This document shows positions 1 to 6,232 of a stretch of 15,350 bases of DNA, piece by piece. Position 1 is the first letter of the stretch, and every line of letters begins with the position of its first letter. This stretch comes from Duncaniella sp. GTDB taxonomy: Bacteria > Bacteroidota > Bacteroidia > Bacteroidales > Muribaculaceae. Location: contig JAFLRW010000014.1 of NCBI GenBank assembly GCA_022511285.1, positions 1-15,350 of the forward strand, written 5' to 3'. The notes under the pieces are model-generated. The model saw only the letters and a program-made list of their open reading frames with translations. It was not told the origin of the DNA and made no database searches. The position numbers and the translations under genes were made by a program.

Positions 1-201
1 GTGGCTTTGGGCTATGAGCATTGTATAGCCAATATGTTCTTTATCCCGTTGGGGATGTTGGAGGGTGCGGATGTCGGGGTGTGGCAAAGCATTACTGACA
101 ATTTTATTCCCTCAACGCTTGGCAACATTGCCGGGGGAGCCCTTCTGGTGGGAGCGGTGAATACTTATCTTCACGGGGTTACAGCCGGCAAGGGGAAGTA
201 A
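1..201 (+). CDS. Formate/nitrite transporter family protein, C-terminal part only
   Basis: Open at the left edge; the frame enters from outside, so the GTG at base 1 is most likely an internal valine and not a start. The visible 66 residues resemble the end of FNT-family channels (FocA/NirC type), inner-membrane pentamers that pass formate, nitrite or related small anions. The family-like stretch is GYEHCIANMFFIPLGM near residues 4-19, followed by a polar loop and then NIAGGALLVGAV at about 42-53, which forms the last transmembrane helix, and a short basic tail. The TAA stop is followed within 20 bases by a small palindrome and T-run that probably ends the transcript. The substrate (formate or nitrite) cannot be told from this fragment. 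Family assignment is fairly sure. Confidence 0.8.
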   Translation: MALGYEHCIANMFFIPLGMLEGADVGVWQSITDNFIPSTLGNIAGGALLVGAVNTYLHGVTAGKGK

Positions 202-217
202 AATCAAGAAAAAGAAT

Positions 218-240
218 TATATCCGGATATAGATTTTTTT
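218..240 (+). terminator. Probable intrinsic terminator after the FNT gene
   Basis: A perfect 14-base palindrome (TATATCCGGATATA, 218-231) can fold as a short A/T stem with a CCGG loop, and is followed by GA and seven T residues (234-240). It lies 17 bases after the FNT stop codon. The stem is weak (5 bp, all A-T), so termination may be partial, letting some transcripts run into nadB. Confidence 0.5.
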
Positions 241-242
241 AG

Positions 243-250
243 TATTTTTG
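243..250 (+). promoter_or_regulatory. Candidate Bacteroidales -7 box for nadB
   Basis: TATTTTTG matches the TAnnTTTG -7 consensus of Bacteroides-type primary sigma factors. It would place the transcript start near base 257 and give a leader of roughly 20-25 bases before the nadB ATG. No TTG-type -33 element is visible at the usual 19-21 base spacing; the T7 run of the preceding terminator sits there instead. This is a match to consensus only. Confidence 0.4.
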
Positions 251-279
251 CCGACGGATTCACAATCACACGCTGAATT

Positions 280-1860
280 ATGAGAAAGTATGATTATCTC
301 GTCATCGGGTCAGGCATAGCAGGAATGAGTTTTGCGCTCAAAGTGGCGGGGCATGGCTCGGTGGCACTTGTGTGTAAGACCTCTCTCGATGAGGCCAATA
401 CGGCTCTGGCGCAGGGCGGAGTGGCATCGGTGACAAATCTTGAAGTAGATGATTTCGAGAAGCATATCCATGACACTATGGTGGCCGGCGACTGGCTGTC
501 GGACCGAGAAGCCGTGGAGAAGGTGGTGCGCAATGCCCCGGCTCAGATAAAGGAACTGATAGGCTGGGGTGTTGATTTTGATAAGAAAGCTGACGGCTCG
601 TTTGATTTGCATCGTGAAGGGGGACACTCGGAGTTCAGAATCCTGCACCATGCGGATAATACGGGCTTTGAGATTCAGGACTCGCTAATCAGTGCAGTGC
701 GATCAAATCCGAATATAGATATTTATGAACATCATTTTGCCATAGAGATAATCACGCAGCATCATCTTGGCAAGATAGTGAGTCGGCGCACTCCGGATAT
801 CACTTGCTATGGTGCTTATGTGCTTGATACCGATAGTGGCAAGGTGGAGACATTCCTGTCGCGCATCACCCTTATGGCTACCGGAGGATGCGGGGCAGTA
901 TATCAGACAACGACCAATCCGCTTGTGGCAACCGGCGACGGTATAGCTATGGTCTATCGTGCCAAGGGGACTGTCAAGGATATGGAGTTCATACAATTTC
1001 ATCCCACGGCGCTCTACCATCCTGGCGATCGTCCGTCGTTTCTCATCACGGAAGCAATGCGCGGCTATGGCGCAGTGTTGCGGAATCTGAAGGGGGAGGA
1101 GTTTATGCATCGCTATGATCCTCGTCTGTCGCTGGCTCCGCGCGACATAGTGGCTCGCGCCATCGATTCGGAAATGAAGCTCAATGGTGATGATCACGTG
1201 TATCTCGATGTGACTCATAAGGACTCCGAGGAGACCAAACGTCATTTCCCGAATATTTATGCCAAATGCCTCTCATTAGGGATTGATATAACGAAAGATT
1301 ATATACCTGTGGCCCCTGCGGCGCATTATCTGTGTGGAGGAATTAAAGTTGACGGGAATGGAGAGTCGTCAATCAGGCGGCTGTATGCAGTTGGCGAGTG
1401 TTCGTGCACGGGGCTTCACGGAGGTAACCGTCTGGCGTCGAATTCGCTGATAGAGGCCGTGGTCTATGCCGATGCGGCCGCCAAGCATGCCCGTGAGGTG
1501 GTGAAGAGCTATGATTTTCGCACGGATGTGCCCGATTGGGACGATTCGGGTACGCGTCATCCGGAGGAGATGGTGCTTATCACTCAGAGTATCAAAGAGG
1601 TGGGGCAGATTATGGGGACTTATGTCGGCATAGTCCGCTCAGACTTACGTCTTGACCGTGCGTGGAACCGCCTTGATATACTTTATGAGGAGACCGAGCG
1701 CTTGTTTAAACGCTCGCGAGCCTCTCGGGAGATATGCGAGCTCCGCAATATCATCAATGTCGGATATCTCATAATGCGTCAGGCAAAGGAGCGTAAAGAA
1801 AGCCGTGGCTTGCATTACACTGTTGATTATCCTCCCGTGCCGCATTCGGAAGATATGTGA
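280..1860 (+). CDS. nadB: L-aspartate oxidase, first step of de novo NAD synthesis
   Basis: Encodes a 526-residue cytosolic flavoprotein that oxidises L-aspartate to iminoaspartate, which NadA then condenses with dihydroxyacetone phosphate to quinolinate. The N-terminus carries the FAD dinucleotide motif GSGIAG (10-15) and the family signature TALAQGGVAS (41-50). Residues corresponding by motif to the E. coli catalytic set are present: E113 in REGGH, H241 in QFHPT, R288 in APRDI, H349 in AHY and R384 in GGNRLAS. The C-terminal helical domain is complete, and the length is normal for NadB. One oddity is RGYG at 261-264, where many relatives have RGEG. The ATG fits the family, since the FAD motif starts eight codons later. 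No nadA or nadC lies in the window. It is probably co-transcribed with the DUF4294 gene 58 bases downstream. Identity is secure. Confidence 0.96.
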   Translation: MRKYDYLVIGSGIAGMSFALKVAGHGSVALVCKTSLDEANTALAQGGVASVTNLEVDDFEKHIHDTMVAGDWLSDREAVEKVVRNAPAQIKELIGWGVDFDKKADGSFDLHREGGHSEFRILHHADNTGFEIQDSLISAVRSNPNIDIYEHHFAIEIITQHHLGKIVSRRTPDITCYGAYVLDTDSGKVETFLSRITLMATGGCGAVYQTTTNPLVATGDGIAMVYRAKGTVKDMEFIQFHPTALYHPGDRPSFLITEAMRGYGAVLRNLKGEEFMHRYDPRLSLAPRDIVARAIDSEMKLNGDDHVYLDVTHKDSEETKRHFPNIYAKCLSLGIDITKDYIPVAPAAHYLCGGIKVDGNGESSIRRLYAVGECSCTGLHGGNRLASNSLIEAVVYADAAAKHAREVVKSYDFRTDVPDWDDSGTRHPEEMVLITQSIKEVGQIMGTYVGIVRSDLRLDRAWNRLDILYEETERLFKRSRASREICELRNIINVGYLIMRQAKERKESRGLHYTVDYPPVPHSEDM

Positions 1861-1918
1861 TGCAGATGAGCGGTGAGAATAAAATAATAATTGCGTTTGG
1901 AGCGTTATAGAGAGATAT

Positions 1919-2572
1919 ATGACACGCGCTTTTCGCTACATAATTCCAACCGCATTGCTCCTTTGCTCAGCTACACCGATGGCGGGGCAGATGGTGGGAG
2001 ATGTGCCCACGGCGGAGCAGATAGAGGCCGGCGGCGGGCGTAAGAAGCCTATTCGCGGCTACAATATCATAGAGGGAGCGGATGGAGAACAGGAACTGAT
2101 GCTCTATCTGTCGGAAGTAACAGTGTTTCCCCCGATGAAGTTTAAGAATAAGAAGGAGGAGGATTTTTATTGGAAGACTGTGCGCGATGTGCGCAAGACA
2201 CTCCCTTATGCCAAGCTCATCTGCGAGACACTGATTGAGACATACGAGTATATAGAGACCTATCCCACACAGGAGGAACGTGAACGCCATTTGAAAAAGA
2301 TGGAGGGCGCGGTGTTTGAGCAGTATAAGCCTGTGTTAAAGAAGCTCTCCAAGACTCAGGCTCAGATGCTCATCAAGCTAATCAATCGCGAGACCAACCA
2401 AAGTAGCTACAATATTCTGAAGGCATTTTTGGGCTCATTCAGGGCCGGATTCTGGCAGACGTTCGGTAGATTTTTCGGAGTGAATCTGAAGACGTCATAT
2501 AATCCCGAAAAAGACCGAAAGGATGCTATCATAGAGCGAGTGGCCACCCTTGTGGAGCAGGGACAGCTCTGA
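1919..2572 (+). CDS. Exported DUF4294 family protein of unknown function
   Basis: A 217-residue protein with a likely signal peptide: basic start, then a hydrophobic run IIPTALLLC (8-16), with probable cleavage near MAGQ (21-24). The mature part matches what I know of DUF4294, a family essentially confined to Bacteroidota: an opening strand with LSEVTVFPP (64-72), a charged helical stretch with LPYAKL (95-100), LIKLINRETNQSSYNI (151-166), and an aromatic closing segment with FWQTFGRFFGVNLK (178-191). No catalytic motif or lipobox is apparent. A role in the cell envelope is an inference from the signal peptide. It follows nadB by 58 bases with no clear promoter between and ends 38 bases before a strong terminator, so it is likely the last gene of that transcript. 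It shows no evident link to NAD synthesis. Confidence 0.82.
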   Translation: MTRAFRYIIPTALLLCSATPMAGQMVGDVPTAEQIEAGGGRKKPIRGYNIIEGADGEQELMLYLSEVTVFPPMKFKNKKEEDFYWKTVRDVRKTLPYAKLICETLIETYEYIETYPTQEERERHLKKMEGAVFEQYKPVLKKLSKTQAQMLIKLINRETNQSSYNILKAFLGSFRAGFWQTFGRFFGVNLKTSYNPEKDRKDAIIERVATLVEQGQL

Positions 2573-2610
2573 TGGTTATAGTAGAGATAGGCTTTTAAGC
2601 GATATAAAAA

Positions 2611-2643
2611 TCACCCCCTCGAAGTTTCGCTTCGAGGGGGTGA
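2611..2643. terminator. Strong bidirectional intrinsic terminator between converging genes
   Basis: A perfect 14-bp stem (2611-2624 pairing with 2630-2643) closes a 5-base loop, TTTCG. The stem holds five consecutive G-C pairs. It is flanked by A5 on the left (2606-2610) and a T-rich run on the right (2647-2651), so it can end transcription from both strands: the nadB/DUF4294 transcript on plus and the ompA-type transcript on minus. Confidence 0.92.
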
Positions 2644-2669
2644 ATATTTTTAACAATCAAGAGGGATGA

Positions 2670-3869
2670 TTATTTTTTCTTGATGGTAACGGCACGGTCG
2701 AGAGAAACGAACTTCTCGCCCATATCGTTGAGGTTGGCGTTGTTTGTAGTAACGTTGAGCTGAGCAGCGCTCACACCGTTCTTCACGAGCACTTTCTCAA
2801 CACCCTTGGCACGGGCTTCGCGGAGGCGAGTGTTGATGGCATCGGTTCCGGTGTAGTTGTCGGCCCAACCGCACACCTCGTAAGTGGTGCCGGGGTTGCT
2901 CTTCATAACTTCAGCTACAGCGCCGAGCACTTTCTGGTCAACGCGAGAGATCTTAGAGCTGCCGATTGTGTAGTAGATGGTGCAGAGGGGACCCTCTTCC
3001 TTCTCAACAACTGTTTGAACGGGACGGTTCAGGCAGTCGCGGAGCTGAGCCTCGAGGTCGGCGATGCGACCGTTGGCAGCCTGAAGGCGAGCTTCGAGTT
3101 CGGAACAGTCGGGGATTTCGGGGATAACGGGAACGATAGGAGCGCTCCAGTCGGTGCGGTTGAAGTTGTAGGTAAGACCGATGTAGGCCTGGGGATCAAT
3201 CTTGGTGTTGTGAACGAAAGCAGCTTCTCTCTCATTGGTGATAAGAGCGGCACGGAGGTCGATGTAGAGAGCAATGTGCTTGTTGAGATTGAAGTTGTTG
3301 ATAAGACCAACGTGAGCGGTCAGAGCGTCGTCAGAGTATACACCGTGTTTCCACTCGGTCTTGCCGTTGACAGTCTGGGGATAGTAAGACCAGTTGTAGC
3401 CGGCGCCACCGTAGAGGATACCGTTGTAGCAACGGCCGGGGCGATAACCACACCACCAGTTGGTGAGGTTGAGCAAACCGTCGATAGCGAAGCCGAACTC
3501 ATTGCGGTGGTACTTGTTGTATTCTTCAAAAGTGCCATAGAACCCGATGCCATTATTGCCCTTAGAGAGGGATTTGAGCTGGGTGAAGTTGCCGCCTACG
3601 CGAGCACCGAGGATGGGAGAGAACCATTTGCCTACCCAAATGCCGGCATTGGGTGAGAAACGATCAAGGAAGTCGCGCTTTTCGTTGTTGACATCAAGAT
3701 AGTAGTTAACACCACCTTCAACTGAGATGAACCAGTTGTCGGAGAACTTGTTGAAGAGGTAGCCCTGTTCGGGAGCCTCAACGTAGGTGATTTCCTGTGA
3801 GCTCTGGGCCATTGCGCCTTGGCCGATAAACAGAGCTGCCATCAGGGATAAAATAGTACTTTTTTTCAT
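2670..3869 (-). CDS. OmpA-family outer membrane protein with peptidoglycan-binding C-terminus
   Basis: A 399-residue outer membrane protein expected to tie the outer membrane to the cell wall. The signal peptide is MKKSTILSLMAALFIGQGAMAQ split near AMAQ (residue 22). Residues about 40-237 alternate in the manner of a transmembrane beta-barrel, rich in Tyr, Trp, Asn and Gly, ending in YIGLTYNF. A proline-rich hinge (242-253) leads to a short coiled-coil-like segment with heptad leucines (257-280), and then to the OmpA-like domain (about 293-399). In that domain D337 (in GWAD) and R353 (in LREARAKG) are the expected contacts to the diaminopimelate of peptidoglycan. The last residues are Lys-Lys-Lys. 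It has its own leader and promoter candidate and a strong terminator 27 bases past the stop, so it is probably a highly expressed single gene. Confidence 0.9.
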   Translation of the reverse strand: MKKSTILSLMAALFIGQGAMAQSSQEITYVEAPEQGYLFNKFSDNWFISVEGGVNYYLDVNNEKRDFLDRFSPNAGIWVGKWFSPILGARVGGNFTQLKSLSKGNNGIGFYGTFEEYNKYHRNEFGFAIDGLLNLTNWWCGYRPGRCYNGILYGGAGYNWSYYPQTVNGKTEWKHGVYSDDALTAHVGLINNFNLNKHIALYIDLRAALITNEREAAFVHNTKIDPQAYIGLTYNFNRTDWSAPIVPVIPEIPDCSELEARLQAANGRIADLEAQLRDCLNRPVQTVVEKEEGPLCTIYYTIGSSKISRVDQKVLGAVAEVMKSNPGTTYEVCGWADNYTGTDAINTRLREARAKGVEKVLVKNGVSAAQLNVTTNNANLNDMGEKFVSLDRAVTIKKK

Positions 3870-3913
3870 AACTAATTAATTATTTGAAAATAGTTGAGTT
3901 ACAATGATATACG

Positions 3914-3929
3914 GTGCGATATGTCGCAC
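3914..3929 (-). other. Small hairpin in the leader of the OmpA-type gene
   Basis: GTGCGA (3914-3919) and TCGCAC (3924-3929) form a perfect 6-bp stem around a 4-base loop. It lies 45 bases upstream of the start codon, inside the predicted untranslated leader. Leaders of abundant outer membrane protein mRNAs often carry stabilising stems; that role here is an inference. Confidence 0.4.
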
Positions 3930-3993
3930 TTTTCTGCTTTGAATTGATAATTCTGGGGCATATTTCGGGAAAGGTATGCGCAGAATTGTCCGT

Positions 3994-4001
3994 CAAAGTT
4001 A
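3994..4001 (-). promoter_or_regulatory. Candidate -7 box for the OmpA-type gene
   Basis: Read on the minus strand this is TAACTTTG, an exact match to TAnnTTTG. It implies a leader of roughly 115-120 bases before the ATG at 3869. At 20 bases upstream there is only TTAG, a poor match to the TTG-type -33 element, so the assignment rests on the -7 match and on the A/T-rich upstream tract. Confidence 0.45.
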
Positions 4002-4096
4002 TAACATTTTTTTTGAATAATCTAAAAAATAGCAAAAAAAGTTGAGAAGGATAGATTTTTATGCCGAGACAGGGATGATGATTATTCAAGGGATTG

Positions 4097-4135
4097 AGCA
4101 GTCACCACCCACTTGGATATAGGGTAGTGACTGCT
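4097..4135 (-). terminator. Inverted repeat after transketolase, probable transcript end
   Basis: Arms at 4097-4110 and 4122-4135 pair over 14 positions with an 11-base loop. The one irregular position is a C-A mismatch in plus-strand RNA but a G-U pair in minus-strand RNA, so the fold is better in the direction of transketolase transcription. It begins 25 bases after the transketolase stop. There is no T-run behind it on the minus strand (four T residues follow it on the plus strand), so it could instead be a 3'-end stabiliser. Confidence 0.55.
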
Positions 4136-4159
4136 TTTGGTCATCTATAGGGATGGGTG

Positions 4160-6193
4160 CTATTTTTTGAGATATGCCATCACCTGAGCTTTGACGGCGG
4201 GAAGAGTGAATCCGAACTTCTCGTCGAGCACCTTATAGGGAGCGGATGCACCAAAGTGGTCGAGGCCAAATACAGTGCCATCTGCACCAACGAGTCCGCG
4301 GAGTGTGGAGGGAAGACCAGCGGTAAGACCAAATGCAGGCACGCCGGGAGTGATGATGCTATGACGATACTCAGCGGGCTGATTGAGGAACAGGCCAATC
4401 GAAGGAGCGGAGACAACGCGAGCTTTTATGCCGTCGGCCTTGATGGCTTCAGCCACTTCGCAAAGCAGCGACACTTCCGAGCCGTTGGCTACAAGAATCA
4501 CGTCGGGATTTTCTTGGGCAATTACGGCGTAGGCACCTTTTCGGCTACCTGCCTCAGCCTCGGCAAAGCGATCGCCTGATGCGGCGGGGAGGTCGGGCAG
4601 ATTCTGGCGCGAGAGGACGAGGGCAGATGGGGTGTCGAAGTTTTCCATTGCCATTTCCCAAGCAACACTTGTCTCGGCTGCGTCGGCGGGACGGAGCACG
4701 AGCATAGAGGGCTTGCCGGATAGATTGCGGAGTTCCTCCATCAGACGGAGTTGAGCTTCCTGCTCAACGGGTTCGTGAGTCGGACCATCCTCACCCACGC
4801 GGAATGCGTCGTGAGTCCAGATGTATTTGACGGGGAGCTCCATCAGAGCAGCGATGCGCACGGCGGGCTTCATATAGTCGGAGAACACGAAGAAGGTGCC
4901 GCAGGCGCCAATGACGCCGCCATGGAGGGCGATGCCGTTGAGCACGGAAGCCATGGTGAGCTCGGTCACGCCAGCGTGGAGGAATGCGCCGGTGAAGTCG
5001 CCCTTAGAGAAGGGGTGAGTTTTCTTGAGGAAGGCGTCAGTTTTGTCGGAATTGGCAAGGTCGGCGCTTGATACTACCATATTGCCCACCTTTTCAGCGA
5101 GGACCGCGAGCACGTCGGCCGAAGCTTGACGAGAGGCGATATTAGCTTTGTGGGGGATTGCGCGCCAGTCGATGGCGGGGAGTTTGTTGTCGAGATAGCC
5201 GTGGAGCTCTTTGGCGAGTTCGGGATTTGCGGCCTCCCAGGCGGCTTGCTGCTCGCGGCGGGCCTTGACTATGGCGCGGAGTTCGTTGCGGCGAGCCTCG
5301 TAGAGAGCCTTAACGTCGTCGAAGATGACGAATGGGTTTTCGGGGTCGGCGCCAAGGTTTTTCAGAGTTGCGGCAAAGTCGGCTCCAGCCGCGCTGAGGG
5401 GCTGTCCGTGAGTAGAGCACTGACCTTCGTAGTTAGAACCGTCGGCCTTCACACACCCCTTGCCCATCACAGTGTGACCGATAATAAGAGTTGGGCGCTC
5501 GGTCTCATTCTGAGCCTGCTCAATGGCGGCGGCAATCGCTTCAGGGTCATTGCCGTTTATTTCGAGCACATTCCAGTGCCAAGCACGGTATTTTGCAGCT
5601 ACATCTTCGGCATCGACGGCCTCGACCATCGTGGAGAGCTGAACCTTGTTCGAGTCATAGAACATGATGAGGTTGGAGAGGCCGAGGTGTCCGGCAAGAC
5701 GGCCGGCGCCCTGCGAAATCTCCTCCTGAATACCGCCGTCGGAGATGAAGGCGTAAGTCTTATGAGAGAGCCATTCACCGAAACGGGCAGCGAGGAAGCG
5801 CTCGGCAATGGCGCAACCAACGGCCATAGTGTGGCCTTGTCCGAGGGGACCGGATGTGTTTTCAACACCGCGCTCAGGGTGCAGTTCGGGATGGCCGGGT
5901 GTGGGCGAGCCCCACTGGCGGAACTGTGAGAGCTCGTCGGTGGAATAGTGGCCGAAGAGAGCAAGAACGCTATATAACATAGGCGACATGTGTCCGGGGT
6001 CGAGGAAGAAACGGTCTCGAGCCAGCCATTTGCCGTCGTCGGGGTCAGTGACAAGGAATTGAGAGTAGAGCACATTGACAAAGTCGGCACCACCCATGGC
6101 GCCGCCGGGGTGACCGGAATTGGCTTTTTCGACCATTGCGGCTGCGAGCGCACGGATGTTGTCGGCTGCGCGATTGACAGTGGTAAGATTCAT
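4160..6193 (-). CDS. tkt: Transketolase, full length, Bacteroidota-type variant
   Basis: A 677-residue thiamine diphosphate enzyme that moves two-carbon ketol units between sugar phosphates in the non-oxidative pentose phosphate pathway. All three domains are present. The N-terminal cofactor domain has SGHPGG (26-31), GPLGQG (115-120), a SDGG sequence (151-154) in place of the usual GDG, and N182 as a metal ligand. The pyrimidine-binding domain has E411 in HAGVTELTM, the expected glutamate that activates the cofactor, and GEDGPTHEP (467-475). The C-terminal domain runs from about 545 to the end. Many motifs differ from E. coli TktA, but the changes fit my recollection of a transketolase form common in Bacteroidota. 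The start, MNLTTVNRAADNIR, is the usual family beginning. It follows the nuclease gene by 39 bases with no promoter visible between, and is the last gene of the minus-strand run. Confidence 0.93.
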   Translation of the reverse strand: MNLTTVNRAADNIRALAAAMVEKANSGHPGGAMGGADFVNVLYSQFLVTDPDDGKWLARDRFFLDPGHMSPMLYSVLALFGHYSTDELSQFRQWGSPTPGHPELHPERGVENTSGPLGQGHTMAVGCAIAERFLAARFGEWLSHKTYAFISDGGIQEEISQGAGRLAGHLGLSNLIMFYDSNKVQLSTMVEAVDAEDVAAKYRAWHWNVLEINGNDPEAIAAAIEQAQNETERPTLIIGHTVMGKGCVKADGSNYEGQCSTHGQPLSAAGADFAATLKNLGADPENPFVIFDDVKALYEARRNELRAIVKARREQQAAWEAANPELAKELHGYLDNKLPAIDWRAIPHKANIASRQASADVLAVLAEKVGNMVVSSADLANSDKTDAFLKKTHPFSKGDFTGAFLHAGVTELTMASVLNGIALHGGVIGACGTFFVFSDYMKPAVRIAALMELPVKYIWTHDAFRVGEDGPTHEPVEQEAQLRLMEELRNLSGKPSMLVLRPADAAETSVAWEMAMENFDTPSALVLSRQNLPDLPAASGDRFAEAEAGSRKGAYAVIAQENPDVILVANGSEVSLLCEVAEAIKADGIKARVVSAPSIGLFLNQPAEYRHSIITPGVPAFGLTAGLPSTLRGLVGADGTVFGLDHFGASAPYKVLDEKFGFTLPAVKAQVMAYLKK

Positions 6194-6232
6194 AGGATTA
6201 GATATAATGATTAGAGATTAAATATTTTTGAA

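Larger units (their letters stand above)
3870..4159. other. 290-base non-coding region upstream of the OmpA-type gene
   Basis: No credible gene lies here; a 69-codon frame on the minus strand has no family resemblance. The region holds, from left to right, an A/T-rich untranslated leader for the OmpA-type gene, a small hairpin in that leader (3914-3929), a promoter candidate (3994-4001), an A/T-rich tract (4005-4045) and an inverted repeat after transketolase (4097-4135). Base composition is clearly more A/T-rich than the flanking genes. Confidence 0.75.

Noticed and set aside
703..1245. Minus-strand open frame of 180 codons opposite nadB
   Set aside because: Fully inside nadB, no recognisable domain, and no promoter or start context.
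3015..3656. Plus-strand open frame of 213 codons opposite the OmpA-type gene
   Set aside because: Low-complexity Val/Gly/Ala/Glu-rich translation, antisense to a secure gene; a shadow frame.
3880..4089. Minus-strand frame of 69 codons in the gap before the OmpA-type gene
   Set aside because: A/T-rich, no family resemblance, and it spans the likely promoter and leader.
5126..5929. Plus-strand open frame of 267 codons opposite transketolase
   Set aside because: It lies wholly antisense to a certain gene, has no family-like motif, and arises from the codon bias of the GC-rich minus-strand gene.
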